Below, piece after piece: positions 50,661-60,238 of a stretch of 64,000 nt of DNA. The stretch is from Clostridium cadaveris. GTDB lineage: Bacteria > Bacillota > Clostridia > Clostridiales > Clostridiaceae. Where the stretch lies: the NCBI RefSeq assembly GCF_020911725.1, contig NZ_CP076620.1, positions 1,058,501-1,122,500 of the forward strand, given 5' to 3'. The notes under the pieces are model-generated. The model worked only from the letters and a program-made list of their open reading frames with translations. It was not told where the DNA came from and ran no database searches. The position numbers and the translations under genes were made by a program. How positions within the stretch are numbered: the first letter of the stretch is position 1; every line of letters starts with the position of its first letter.

Positions 50661-51440
50661 GTGGAGAGTAAAATACTTGAGATAAGAGGATTAAAAAAGA
50701 ATTTTGGAAACAAGGAAGTATTGCGTGGAATAAATCTAGAAGTAAATAAAGGCGAGATAATAGGGTATATTGGACCAAACGGAGCAGGAAAAAGTACTAC
50801 AGTAAAAATCATTTTAGGACTCATAGAGGCTAGTGCTGGAGATGTATTTATATTTGGAGAAGATATAAAGAAGAACGGCATGGAATATAAAAAGCGAATA
50901 GGTTATGTTCCGGAAGTGGCAGAGCTTTATGAGAGTTTAACGGCAAAGGAATACTTGACTTTTGTTGGTGAGTTATATGGTTTAAAAGAGGAAACCTCAT
51001 TAAAAAAAGCTCAGGCTATGATGACATTACTAGGTATTGAAGACTGCATGAATACAAGATTATCAGCTTGTTCAAAGGGAATGAAACAAAAGATTGTATT
51101 GATTTCCAGCCTTATTCATGATCCTGATATTTTATTTCTAGACGAGCCTTTAAGTGGTTTGGATGCAAATAGTGTAATGATAATAAAGGAATTACTTGCA
51201 TGCCTTGCTGCTCAAGGAAAAACTATATTCTATTCATCTCACATTATGGATGTTGTTGAGAAGATAAGTCATAGGATTGTATTGATTAATGATGGTGTTA
51301 TAGTTGCTGATGGCAGTTTTCATGAGCTTCAAGAAAATTGTAAGGAAGATTCTTTAGAGGAAATATTTAATGAATTAACTGGGTTTAAAGATCATAAAGA
51401 AATTGCAGAGACTATGACATCAATTATAAATGAGGTGTAA
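50661..51440 (+). CDS. ABC exporter ATP-binding protein
   Basis: 259 residues, GTG start behind TAGGAGGGA. Walker A GPNGAGKST, Q-loop YVPEVAELYE, signature LSACSKGMKQK (degenerate, with Ala-Cys in place of Gly-Gly), Walker B ILFLDEPLSGLD and histidine SSHIMD. This is the ABC-2 or drug-export class. It lies two bases before a large membrane protein, which is its partner. Confidence 0.92.
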   Translation: MESKILEIRGLKKNFGNKEVLRGINLEVNKGEIIGYIGPNGAGKSTTVKIILGLIEASAGDVFIFGEDIKKNGMEYKKRIGYVPEVAELYESLTAKEYLTFVGELYGLKEETSLKKAQAMMTLLGIEDCMNTRLSACSKGMKQKIVLISSLIHDPDILFLDEPLSGLDANSVMIIKELLACLAAQGKTIFYSSHIMDVVEKISHRIVLINDGVIVADGSFHELQENCKEDSLEEIFNELTGFKDHKEIAETMTSIINEV

Positions 51441-51442
51441 TT

Positions 51443-53095
51443 ATGAGTGAGTTTAAGTTCCTAAAATTTTTGGATAAATTTCAAGGAATATATGAGAAAT
51501 TTGATGTGGATTATGAAAAGATGCGTTTAATACTAAAAGTTAAGCTGACCATGGATGAGAGGCGAGTTCCTACAATTATGAAGGACAATAGGAATGAGGA
51601 TAAAGGAAAAAATAAGTTCATGAAAAGCTTACTATTTTATGGACTTATGGGATTATTTATTGGTATGATTACATTTTTACCTATAAATAAAATGTATGTT
51701 TATACTATGTTTTTTGGTATGTTTATGTTTCTGGTTTTGACAGTTTTCATATCGGATTTTTCTTCAGTTTTATTGGATGTGAGAGATAGGAATCTCATAG
51801 CTACAAGAGGGGTGAGTAGTAGAACTATTAATGCAGCAAAGATAACGCATATTTGTTACTATGTATTTTTGATTTCTTTATCTTTATGCTGGCTTGCAAT
51901 TATAGGAACATTTAAATCTGGTATATTGACAGGTATTTTATTTCTAGTAGAAATATTTATAGCTGATATTTTTATGATTGTAATTACTGCACTTTTATAT
52001 TTCTTTATACTAAAATTCTTTAATGGTGAGAAGGTAAAAGATATTATAAATTTTGTACAGATCATACTTACTATTGTTATGGCTGTAGGCTATCAATTTT
52101 TGGGAAGAATCTTTAATTTAGTGGATTTTAATATAACTTATACAGAAAAACTATGGAATTTAATCTTTCCACCAATGTGGTTTTCATCACCGATATATTT
52201 GGCTGAGGGTGGAAGAATATCGTCAATTAATATAGCATTAACAGTAATTGCAGTTATTGTTCCTTTAATTTCCATAATGATTTATATTAAACAGAGCAAT
52301 AATTTTGAATTATATCTAGCTAAATTAAATAGCAGTGATTCGAAAGAAAAGGAAAAGAAAAAAGGCATGTTTTTTAAGCTAGGAAGGGTATTCTGCAGAA
52401 GTAATGCAGAAAAAGCTTATTATACCTTGGCAAATTCTATTATGAAAAAAGAACGAGAATTTAAACTTAAAGTTTACCCTAGTCTAGGTTTCACAATAGT
52501 TTTCCCTCTGCTTTTTATATTCATATTTTCACAAGACAATAAATTTAGCAGTCTTTTAGAATGGCAAAATAGTTTGGCGAACTCTAAGAACTATTTGAAT
52601 ATATATTTTTTTGCTTTGATGATATCTACTGTTATGACAATGCTTCAGTACTCACAGTGCTACAAAGCAGCATGGATATTTAAAACCTCACCACTGACTG
52701 ATGAAGGCGAGATCTATAGAGGAAGCTATAAAGCTTTTCTATTTAACGTATTATTACCTCTTTATTTATTTGAAAGTATTATATTTATTCTATGTTTTAA
52801 AGTCAAAGTAATAATTCACTTGATAATTGCGTTACTTTTTATAACTTTAATGATTCCTTCTCTTCATATGATGAACAACTTTTCCCTTCCTTTTACCGAG
52901 GAATTTAATGCAGGTGACAATAGTTCCAATGTGATTATTGCAATACTTTCGCTCTGCGTAGTAGGGGCAGGAGCTTTTATTCACAATATTTTGGGGCAAA
53001 GAATAGAGATGCTCTCTATTTATGGAGTAGTTCTTATAATCTTAAATGTTGTAATGTGGCGTAAAATAGCAATGAAGAAGGAAATCATAAATTAA
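51443..53095 (+). CDS. Large ABC-exporter membrane protein
   Basis: 550 residues with a soluble N-terminus (about 1-60) and about 10-12 hydrophobic segments, in two halves split by a charged loop (SSDSKEKEKKKGMFFKLGRVF). A conserved segment RDRNLIATRGVSSRTI follows the first membrane pair. It resembles the putative-ABC-exporter family of clostridia. The ATPase gene ends two bases upstream. Cargo unknown. Confidence 0.8.
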   Translation: MSEFKFLKFLDKFQGIYEKFDVDYEKMRLILKVKLTMDERRVPTIMKDNRNEDKGKNKFMKSLLFYGLMGLFIGMITFLPINKMYVYTMFFGMFMFLVLTVFISDFSSVLLDVRDRNLIATRGVSSRTINAAKITHICYYVFLISLSLCWLAIIGTFKSGILTGILFLVEIFIADIFMIVITALLYFFILKFFNGEKVKDIINFVQIILTIVMAVGYQFLGRIFNLVDFNITYTEKLWNLIFPPMWFSSPIYLAEGGRISSINIALTVIAVIVPLISIMIYIKQSNNFELYLAKLNSSDSKEKEKKKGMFFKLGRVFCRSNAEKAYYTLANSIMKKEREFKLKVYPSLGFTIVFPLLFIFIFSQDNKFSSLLEWQNSLANSKNYLNIYFFALMISTVMTMLQYSQCYKAAWIFKTSPLTDEGEIYRGSYKAFLFNVLLPLYLFESIIFILCFKVKVIIHLIIALLFITLMIPSLHMMNNFSLPFTEEFNAGDNSSNVIIAILSLCVVGAGAFIHNILGQRIEMLSIYGVVLIILNVVMWRKIAMKKEIIN

Positions 53096-53170
53096 TTTAT
53101 GATATAATATATATGAATCCAGAGAAAAATACATGGATTTATATAAATCAATTACTATGGGGGGGATAGT

Positions 53171-54529
53171 ATGTATTCATTAAAATCGTTAGTTTTAGGA
53201 CTTCCTGAGGATGTTGAAAGATATATAATGTATGGAGACTTTGACTCTGCTGATAGGCTTATTGACATCTATATGAAAAGAAATGTTTCAGAATTACTTA
53301 AAGAGAGACTTCGATATGAAAAAAGAAGGATAAGAAGACTTGAAAAAGATTATATTTATTTTTTTGATGAAGCTTTAGAGATGGCGTCAAAAAAATTAAA
53401 GGATTTTAGCAGCGAAGAGCTCCAAAATATGATGGATGAAAGATTTGCTGACTGGATATATATAAACGGTAATGTAATGTTTCACCATAATTTTTTAGAA
53501 ACCATTATAAAAACGGCGCCTAATATATCAGATAGACTTCTTGAAAAGCATGAAGATAAAGAAACTGGCAGGACAGATATATTAAATAAAGTTATTGATG
53601 ACATAATTAATGATGGTGAAAAAAAGTATTCAATATATGTGAAGGCTGGAATAAAGATTAATAAGGAATCTGTAAGGCGTGGTGAAACAATAAGAGTGCA
53701 TATTCCGATTCCTAAAGAAGCACAGCAGATCCATAATATAAAAATCATAAGCACTTCGCCAGAAGCAAGCTTAATATCACCAGAAGACTGCTTGCAAAGG
53801 ACAGCTTATTTTGAAAAACAGGTTGAGGGTGAAGAGAGCTTTACAGTAGAGTATTCTTATGAAAATCATATAAAATACAATCTTCCTGATTTTAATATGG
53901 TTTCAGAAGAGCAACCTGATTTCTATACAGAAGAAATAATACCTCATATCAGATTTACACCATATTTAGTTAGTTTAGCTCATGATATTGTAAAGGATGA
54001 GAAAAATCCTCTTATCAAAGCAAGAAAAATATATGACTATGTTACACAAAACGTTCAATATTCTTTTATGAGGGAGTATGCATCTATAATTAATATACCA
54101 GAATATGCATCATACAATTTAAAAGGTGATTGCGGAGTTATGGCACTTTTATTCATAACTTTATGCAGAATTGAGAAAATACCTGCAAGATGGCAGTCTG
54201 GACTTTATGTAAATCCAACACATATTGGGTGCCACGATTGGGCAGAATTCTATATTGCACCATATGGATGGCTTTTTGCAGATCCGTCTTTTGGAGGAAG
54301 CGGTTATAGAACAGGTGATATGAAAAAATGGAACTTCTATTTTGGAAACCTTGATCCTTTCAGAATGGTTGCAAATTCAGAGTTCCAACAAGATTTAATG
54401 CCAGAGAAGAAATTCTTTAGATCCGATCCTTACGACAACCAGATTGGAGAGGCAGAGTATACAGATATGGGACTTTGTTCAGAGGATTTTGAATCTATAA
54501 AGAAAATAATAAGTATTTATGAGATATAA
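53171..54529 (+). CDS. Transglutaminase-like domain protein
   Basis: 452 residues. The N-terminal helical part (about 1-160) is followed by a beta-rich domain (KAGIKINKESVRRGETIRVHIPIP) and a transglutaminase-like core (about 275-400). The catalytic triad is visible: Cys in LKGDCGVMALLFITLCR, His in GCHDWAEFYI, Asp in WLFADPSFGG. No signal peptide is seen, so it probably acts in the cytoplasm as a peptidase or amidase-type enzyme. It is 75 bases after the ABC exporter and likely co-transcribed. Confidence 0.88.
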   Translation: MYSLKSLVLGLPEDVERYIMYGDFDSADRLIDIYMKRNVSELLKERLRYEKRRIRRLEKDYIYFFDEALEMASKKLKDFSSEELQNMMDERFADWIYINGNVMFHHNFLETIIKTAPNISDRLLEKHEDKETGRTDILNKVIDDIINDGEKKYSIYVKAGIKINKESVRRGETIRVHIPIPKEAQQIHNIKIISTSPEASLISPEDCLQRTAYFEKQVEGEESFTVEYSYENHIKYNLPDFNMVSEEQPDFYTEEIIPHIRFTPYLVSLAHDIVKDEKNPLIKARKIYDYVTQNVQYSFMREYASIINIPEYASYNLKGDCGVMALLFITLCRIEKIPARWQSGLYVNPTHIGCHDWAEFYIAPYGWLFADPSFGGSGYRTGDMKKWNFYFGNLDPFRMVANSEFQQDLMPEKKFFRSDPYDNQIGEAEYTDMGLCSEDFESIKKIISIYEI

Positions 54530-54530
54530 T

Positions 54531-54599
54531 TTTTAGTTAATTTAACTAAAATAAAAAGTAGAGCCTAGAAATCCGGCGAAAGACAAACTAGGCTCTACT
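54531..54599 (+). terminator. Palindrome and hairpin after the transglutaminase gene
   Basis: TTTTAGTTAA / TTAACTAAAA (54531-54551), then AGTAGAGCCTAG (54557-54568) pairing perfectly with CTAGGCTCTACT (54588-54599). The second stem has no T tract but is strong. Confidence 0.6.
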
Positions 54600-54711
54600 G
54601 TAATCAGCACTTTCGTACCAACTGCTTATATAGAATAACATCATTGCAGAATAAATGCAATGATTTTTATATTTAGTTTAGCAAAATTTTATATTTACAG
54701 AAATATATTAT

Positions 54712-55218
54712 CTAGCAAGCTATCTTAAAGAAAGTCTCCCTAGACATTTGATATTCGATTTCCTTTTCTAATTCATTGACTTCTTTAAAGCCAATACCTT
54801 TAAAAAGATTTCTTGATCTACTATTTGTCTTTTTTATCTTTGCTACTACCTTTTCTGTGCGCATGTCAAAAAAAGCTTTTTTCAAGGCTTCAACTACAGC
54901 ATCATGACCTATCCCTTTTCCCCATAGATCTTTTTCTCCGACTGCAATTACAATCTCAATTCCACCGTTTTTGGGAACTAACCTTAAAAAACCTACTGTT
55001 TCATAAGTGGTTTTTATAGTGAAAAATCTACAATTATTATTAAATAAATGAGTCAATATAGGCATATCTATTCTATTTACAATATTGATTAGGTTAGCCT
55101 TAGCGTTAGCATCCTCGTTTAAATTTTTAGTTATCTCTTCGTCGCTAAGCCAATCAGCCATTTTTTCGGCATCAGATCTGTATACTTCTTGACTTAGCTG
55201 AATACTAATCGTTTCCAC
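54712..55218 (-). CDS. GNAT-family acetyltransferase
   Basis: 168 residues from GTG 55218, spaced eight bases behind AAGGAG; the GTG at 55227 lies in that site. GNAT fold: the acetyl-CoA loop in GEKDLWGKGIGHDAVVEALKKAFF (a Q/RxxGxG/A-like motif) and the C-terminal NSRSRNLFKGIGFKEVNELEKEIEYQMSR, typical of RimJ/RimL-like members. Substrate unknown. Single gene. Confidence 0.85.
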   Translation of the reverse strand: METISIQLSQEVYRSDAEKMADWLSDEEITKNLNEDANAKANLINIVNRIDMPILTHLFNNNCRFFTIKTTYETVGFLRLVPKNGGIEIVIAVGEKDLWGKGIGHDAVVEALKKAFFDMRTEKVVAKIKKTNSRSRNLFKGIGFKEVNELEKEIEYQMSRETFFKIAC

Positions 55219-55227
55219 TGGGTACAC

Positions 55228-55576
55228 TCCTTAATCTATCATATTATTTTAAATATACATAGCAATTGCTCACAGACTAGTCATCCTATACATATTACTA
55301 CCAATGTATAGATAAGTAAAAAGTTATATTTATCATTAACGAAGTTTAACTTATCTTTTAAGTGTTTATCTGAATTTATATCGATTTTGCTATGCAAACT
55401 ATATTTTCCATTTTTAGCATTTAATTTCCTTTTAAAGTTATTAAAAGTATTTTTATGTTAAAAGTTATAATTTAAAATAAATAAACACTTGTGGCTTTGT
55501 ATGGATACAATTGACCAAAATTGATTTGATTTATAAAATGTAGTTAAAGATTTATGATGATCAGGGGGCAATTATT
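55228..55576 (+). promoter_or_regulatory. Intergenic leader before the ECF S-component, no recognised riboswitch
   Basis: About 350 AT-rich bases. ECF S-component genes often have vitamin riboswitches, so I looked for TPP, cobalamin, FMN, preQ1 and folate patterns and found none. Confidence 0.4.
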
Positions 55577-56170
55577 TTGAGTAGAGAAATAAGATTTAAA
55601 AAATTAACTCAAACGGCATTATTAGCAGCATTATGCTTTGTATCTTTCACTTATTTACAAATTAAGATTCCAATGCCAGGAGGAGGAGATGCTACTTCGC
55701 TTCATATTGGAAATGCATTTTGTGTTTTAGCTGCATTATTACTTGGAGGGTGGTATGGAGGAATTGCTGGGGCCATAGGCATGACAATTGCGGATTTAAT
55801 GGATCCTGTATATATAATGGTAGCACCTAAAACTTTTGTTTTGAAATTATGTATTGGAATTATAACAGGATTAATCGCACATAAATATGCTAAGATAAGT
55901 AAAAGCAATGATAAGAAATATATATTTAAGTGGAGTCTTATTGCTTCAATTGGAGGCTTGGCTTTCAATGTAATAGCAGATCCTGTTGTTGGATTTTTCT
56001 ATAAACAGTATATATTAGGACAGACACAAAGTGCTGCTGTTATTTTGGCAAAATTAAGTGCTGTTACTACCTTTGTAAATGCAGTAGTGTCAGTAATATT
56101 AGTTGCAATACTTTACAATGTTCTAAGACCAATCTTGAAAAAATCAGGATTATTACTACCTATTGAATAG
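55577..56170 (+). CDS. ECF transporter S component (vitamin-type)
   Basis: 197 residues, six hydrophobic segments. KKLTQTALLAALCFVSFTYLQIKIP at the start contains the Ala-rich helix that docks to EcfT. HIGNAFCVLAALLLGGWYGGIAGAIGMTIADLMDP is the usual second block of the ECF-ribofla_trS (DUF1393-like) group, and FNVIADPVVG lies later. It binds a micronutrient and uses a shared EcfA-EcfA'-EcfT module encoded elsewhere. Ligand not assignable. TTG start behind GGGGGCAA, with a terminator following. Confidence 0.87.
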   Translation: MSREIRFKKLTQTALLAALCFVSFTYLQIKIPMPGGGDATSLHIGNAFCVLAALLLGGWYGGIAGAIGMTIADLMDPVYIMVAPKTFVLKLCIGIITGLIAHKYAKISKSNDKKYIFKWSLIASIGGLAFNVIADPVVGFFYKQYILGQTQSAAVILAKLSAVTTFVNAVVSVILVAILYNVLRPILKKSGLLLPIE

Positions 56171-56195
56171 TATAAAGTAATTAATTATGTTTTTT

Positions 56196-56224
56196 AAGCT
56201 ACTCTTTTTGAGTAGCTTTTTTAA
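56196..56224 (+). terminator. Terminator after the ECF S component
   Basis: AAGCTACTC, loop TTTTT, GAGTAGCTT, then TTTT. Confidence 0.93.
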
Positions 56225-56257
56225 TGTACATATATATGGGATATACAATTATAAGAC

Positions 56258-56881
56258 TTAAGACTTATTTTTATAATAAAATATAGCAAGCTGAGTTCTA
56301 TCTCTAAGGCTTAGTTTTTGAAGAATTATAGTTATGGTATTTCTAACTGTACCCTCGCTTAAATAGAGGTTAGATGATATTTCTTTATTGCTAAGACCGT
56401 CTGCAACAAGAGTTATTATTTCAAGCTCCTTTTCGGTTATTCCAAAGCTAAAAAAATCTACTTTGCTAGTATTATTTATAAGAGAAGGTATTTTAGATAC
56501 GATGTCATCCCCAAATACGCTTTGACCGCTATATACAGCTTTTAAAGATGGGACAATACATTCAAAGTTTTGCTTTATTATATATCCTTTAGCTCCAATT
56601 TTTAAAGCTTTAACTATATAATCGTCATCAGAAAAAGTGGTTAAGAATAGTATTTTTGCATTTTTATCATTATTTAAAATAGTTTCTGCAGCCTCAAGTC
56701 CTGTCATGCCGTCCATCCTTATATCCATTAAAAGAATATCAGGGTTTAAACTCTGAAAGAGTTCTAAGGCTTCTTGTCCACTATTTCCAGTTCCGATAAC
56801 ATTTATATCACCTTGTGATTCGAGAATAGTTTTTAAAGAAACACATACTAATTTATCATCATCAATAACTAATACACGCAT
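56258..56881 (-). CDS. NarL/LuxR-type response regulator
   Basis: 207 residues. Receiver domain with acidic pocket DDD (7-9), phosphoacceptor Asp53 in ILLMDIRMDG, Thr in FLTTFSDDD and Lys in AKGYIIK. C-terminal LuxR helix-turn-helix: ITEKELEIITLVADGLSNKEISSNLYLSEGTVRNTI. It receives phosphate from the kinase encoded 21 bases upstream on the same strand and presumably controls the divergent ABC exporter operon. Confidence 0.93.
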   Translation of the reverse strand: MRVLVIDDDKLVCVSLKTILESQGDINVIGTGNSGQEALELFQSLNPDILLMDIRMDGMTGLEAAETILNNDKNAKILFLTTFSDDDYIVKALKIGAKGYIIKQNFECIVPSLKAVYSGQSVFGDDIVSKIPSLINNTSKVDFFSFGITEKELEIITLVADGLSNKEISSNLYLSEGTVRNTITIILQKLSLRDRTQLAIFYYKNKS

Positions 56882-56902
56882 ATTTTATATTATCCTTTCA
56901 AC

Positions 56903-57961
56903 TTATTTTGGGATTGAAATAAAAATTCTAAATCCATTATCATCGTTAATGTTGAGATTACCTCCTAAAGCGGATACTCTGTCACTTATATTTTTAATGC
57001 CTATACCTTTTTCACTAAGATATTTGCCGCTATTTCCATTATCCTTAATCACTAACTGATATAATGCAGGATGCTCTCTAATAGAGATTAAAACATCTGT
57101 AGCATTGGAATGCTTTATAATATTTGATAAAGATTCTTTTATTATTGTAATGAAGCAGTATTTTATATTTTTTTCTGGGGATGATTCAACATCATAATTA
57201 AATTTAATAGAGCAGAATTTAAAACTATCAACTAACTTCTGCACTTCAATTTGTAGGTCAATGGCTTCTTCGTGCAAGTCATGGACACTGCTGCGAATGC
57301 TGGTCATAGCCTCTGAAAGGGTTTCTTTTATGAGAGAAAGATTATCATTAACGTTTTTATCTTTATTTATAGCAAGAAGAGCTCCAATTTGTAATATGCA
57401 TCTAGATAGAAGATGTCCAACATTATCATGGATATCTCTTGCAATTCTATTACGTTCTCTTAAAGTTGCTAAATTTATTTCGTAATCCTGTTTTTCTAGA
57501 AGATCTCTATTTTTACTTTCAAATTTCATAGTTAGCTCTTTGGCATTATCGCTAGCAGAATAGTAGCTTTTCTTTATATTCTCTAAAGAGATAGTTCTAT
57601 ATTTTAATATATATGATAAAAAAATATAAGTTACGATAGACACTTTTGAGAATGCAGGAATCACATTGAGGTCTATCAAAATAGGAAATAGTGACAGTAA
57701 CCACAGCCATTTTACTTTGTAAAAAAATAAGTCATAACATATGACTGGAATGAAAAAGATAAAAGCCCACTGCCATATGCAAAGAAATAAGAAAATAAGA
57801 AAGATAGAAATTAAAGCTCTTTTATTTTCTTTATAACTTAATAATGAAGTCAAAAATAGAACTATCAAAATAGGTACAACCATATATTTGTTATTTATGT
57901 TTGGCACATATAAGGCAAAACAAATAATGAAAATAATTAGTTTATCAATTAAAGCATTCAT
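56903..57961 (-). CDS. Sensor histidine kinase (HisKA_3 / DesK-like)
   Basis: 352 residues. Five to six membrane helices fill about 1-120 with almost no outside loops, suggesting intramembrane sensing as in DesK or LiaS-type kinases. A coiled linker follows, then the dimerisation helix RNRIARDIHDNVGH with phosphoacceptor His178, and a HATPase_c domain (NIIKHSNATDV N-box, KDNGNSGKYLSEKGIGIKNI, GGNLNI). Operon with the response regulator; divergent from an ABC-2 exporter operon, 160-190 bases away. Confidence 0.92.
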   Translation of the reverse strand: MNALIDKLIIFIICFALYVPNINNKYMVVPILIVLFLTSLLSYKENKRALISIFLIFLFLCIWQWAFIFFIPVICYDLFFYKVKWLWLLSLFPILIDLNVIPAFSKVSIVTYIFLSYILKYRTISLENIKKSYYSASDNAKELTMKFESKNRDLLEKQDYEINLATLRERNRIARDIHDNVGHLLSRCILQIGALLAINKDKNVNDNLSLIKETLSEAMTSIRSSVHDLHEEAIDLQIEVQKLVDSFKFCSIKFNYDVESSPEKNIKYCFITIIKESLSNIIKHSNATDVLISIREHPALYQLVIKDNGNSGKYLSEKGIGIKNISDRVSALGGNLNINDDNGFRIFISIPK

Positions 57962-58147
57962 AAATAAATCAACCTTTGTTCTAAAAAAAGTAATTATATA
58001 TCAATTTTAACATTTAAGATATATATATAACAATAACATTATTATATTTGTCATGATAGTTTCGGAGTTTTATCACTTATTAATTATCCTTGAGTCTAGT
58101 AGAATTAAAGTATAGAAAATGTGAGAGATAGGAGTGGAGGAACTGTT

Positions 58148-59080
58148 ATGGTTATAAATGTTAAAAATTTAGTTAAAAGATATGATGATCTATTGGCTCT
58201 TGATCATTTAAATCTAGAAGTTAATGATGGAGAAATCTTTGGACTTTTAGGACCAAATGGGTCAGGAAAGACTACAGCGATTAATTGTATTTTATCTTTA
58301 TTAAAGTATGATAAAGGAACCATAGATGTTTATGGAAAGCCTATGAGACCAAATGCTTATGATATAAAAATGAATATAGGAGTAATAATGCAGAATGTAG
58401 CCGTGTTTGATGAACTGACAGTTTATGAGAATATTGATTATTTTTGTGGACTTTATATTTCTGACAAGAAACTTCGTAGAAAACTTGTGGAAGAAGCTGT
58501 AGATTTTGTTGGACTTTCTGATTTTAAAAAGTTTTATCCAAAAAAATTAAGTGGAGGGCTGCTTAGAAGATTAAATATTGCTTGTGGAATTGCCCATAAG
58601 CCAAAGCTTATTATTTTGGACGAGCCAACAGTTGCTGTAGATCCTCAAAGCAGAAACAATATATTAGAGGGTATACAAAAGCTTAATAAAGAAGGAGCTA
58701 CAATAGTTTATACTTCTCATTATATGGAAGAGGTTGAGCAGATTTGTACAAGAATTGCAATTATGGACAAAGGTAAGATAATAGCTACTGGAACTAATGA
58801 AGAGTTAAAGGCAATGATAAATTGCGGAGAAAAGATAACTATAGAGATATTTGAAATGGATAAGGAAATCTTAGAAGGAATTAGAAAACTTCCTCACGTA
58901 GTTTATGCTGAATATAAAGATAATTATCTTGTGGCAAAGTCAAGTAAGGGCAAAAATAATTTAGTTAATTTGATAGATTATTTAAAGAGTAAGAATGTTC
59001 ATGTAGGAAAGATTTATTCAGAGCCGCCTACATTAAATGATGTTTTCTTGGAGATAACAGGCAAGGAACTTAGGGATTAA
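58148..59080 (+). CDS. ABC-2 exporter ATP-binding protein
   Basis: 310 residues from ATG 58148, preceded by AGTGGAGGA; a GTG at 58121 is less well placed. Walker A GPNGSGKTT, Q-loop VIMQNVAVFDEL, signature LSGGLLRRL, Walker B LIILDEPTVAVDP, histidine YTSHYMEE. A C-terminal ~80-residue DrrA-like domain follows. Drives the two membrane proteins encoded next. The gene pair layout with a two-component system suggests antimicrobial or envelope-stress efflux. Confidence 0.92.
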   Translation: MVINVKNLVKRYDDLLALDHLNLEVNDGEIFGLLGPNGSGKTTAINCILSLLKYDKGTIDVYGKPMRPNAYDIKMNIGVIMQNVAVFDELTVYENIDYFCGLYISDKKLRRKLVEEAVDFVGLSDFKKFYPKKLSGGLLRRLNIACGIAHKPKLIILDEPTVAVDPQSRNNILEGIQKLNKEGATIVYTSHYMEEVEQICTRIAIMDKGKIIATGTNEELKAMINCGEKITIEIFEMDKEILEGIRKLPHVVYAEYKDNYLVAKSSKGKNNLVNLIDYLKSKNVHVGKIYSEPPTLNDVFLEITGKELRD

Positions 59081-59092
59081 AGGAGGGGTAAG

Positions 59093-60238
59093 ATGTTTTT
59101 TCATAATTATAAATATAGAATTAAATGTATTGTAAAAGATAAGCAGATGATGTTTTGGACTCTTTTATTTCCTATAATTTTGGCAACTTTATTTAATTTA
59201 GCATTTTCCAATCTTTCAAGTGCAGAAAATTTTTCGAGTATAAATATAGCTGTTGTTAAAGATGACGAACACGAAAAAAATACAGAGTTTATTGAAGTTT
59301 TAAAATCAGTTTCAAATGGTGAAAATGATAAGAATTTATTTAATGTAGAATATACATCTAAAGATATGGCTCAAAAACTTTTGGATGATAATAAAGTAGA
59401 TGGTTTTATATACTTTAATGATGGGATAAAGGTTGTAGTCAAAAAGTCTGGAATAAATCAAACCATATTAAAAAGCTTTGTAGATGAATTTAAGCAAACT
59501 TCTTCAACAATTAAAACTATTATAGAGAAAAATCCAGAAATAATTAATCAAGGAACTTTAAATAGTTTAATGAAAAGGTCAAATTATATTAAAGATGTAT
59601 CTATTAGCAAAGTTAATCCAGATACAACTGTAAATTATTTTTATACTTTAATAGCAATGACTTGTTTTTATGGAAGCTTTCTTGGAATAAAGGAAGTGTC
59701 AGCTATCCAAGGGAATCAGTCTGCTCAAGGAGCAAGAATAAATACTGCGCCAACTAATAAGCTGAAAGTATTTATGGTATCTATGGCAGCGGCGACTACA
59801 GTTCAACTTTTTGATATTGGAATATTGATAGCTTATTTAGCTTTAATTATAAAGGTAGGGTTTGGAAATCAACTTGGATATATAATTTTGACATGCATAA
59901 TTGGAACAATAGCGGGGGTAACCTTTGGAACATGTATAGGAGCTATAATAAAAAAAGGTGAAGGTCTTAAGATAGGGATTCTTGTTGGGTTAACCATGAT
60001 AATGTCATATTTCTCAGGTATGATGTATGATAAGATGAAGTATATTGTGAATAATAATATGCCAATTCTAGGATATATCAATCCTGTAAATTTGATAGCA
60101 GATTCATTTTACTCATTATATTATTATGATAATTTAACAAAGTTTTTTACAAATCTAAGCCTGCTTTGTGGTTTTTCAATTATTTTTAGTAGTATAACCT
60201 ATTTAGTTTTAAGGAGGCAAAAATATGCAAGTTTATAA
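59093..60238 (+). CDS. ABC-2 type permease, subunit 1
   Basis: 381 residues. One N-terminal helix (MMFWTLLFPIILATLFNLAF), a large outside loop (about 45-185), then five helices, the YhgE/DrrB-like ABC-2 layout. AAAGGAGGGG precedes the ATG. The last codons overlap the next gene by 14 bases. Confidence 0.88.
   Translation: MFFHNYKYRIKCIVKDKQMMFWTLLFPIILATLFNLAFSNLSSAENFSSINIAVVKDDEHEKNTEFIEVLKSVSNGENDKNLFNVEYTSKDMAQKLLDDNKVDGFIYFNDGIKVVVKKSGINQTILKSFVDEFKQTSSTIKTIIEKNPEIINQGTLNSLMKRSNYIKDVSISKVNPDTTVNYFYTLIAMTCFYGSFLGIKEVSAIQGNQSAQGARINTAPTNKLKVFMVSMAAATTVQLFDIGILIAYLALIIKVGFGNQLGYIILTCIIGTIAGVTFGTCIGAIIKKGEGLKIGILVGLTMIMSYFSGMMYDKMKYIVNNNMPILGYINPVNLIADSFYSLYYYDNLTKFFTNLSLLCGFSIIFSSITYLVLRRQKYASL

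Noticed and set aside
55228-55576. Vitamin riboswitch before the ECF S-component gene
   Set aside because: No TPP, FMN, cobalamin, preQ1 or folate core could be found on reading the leader.
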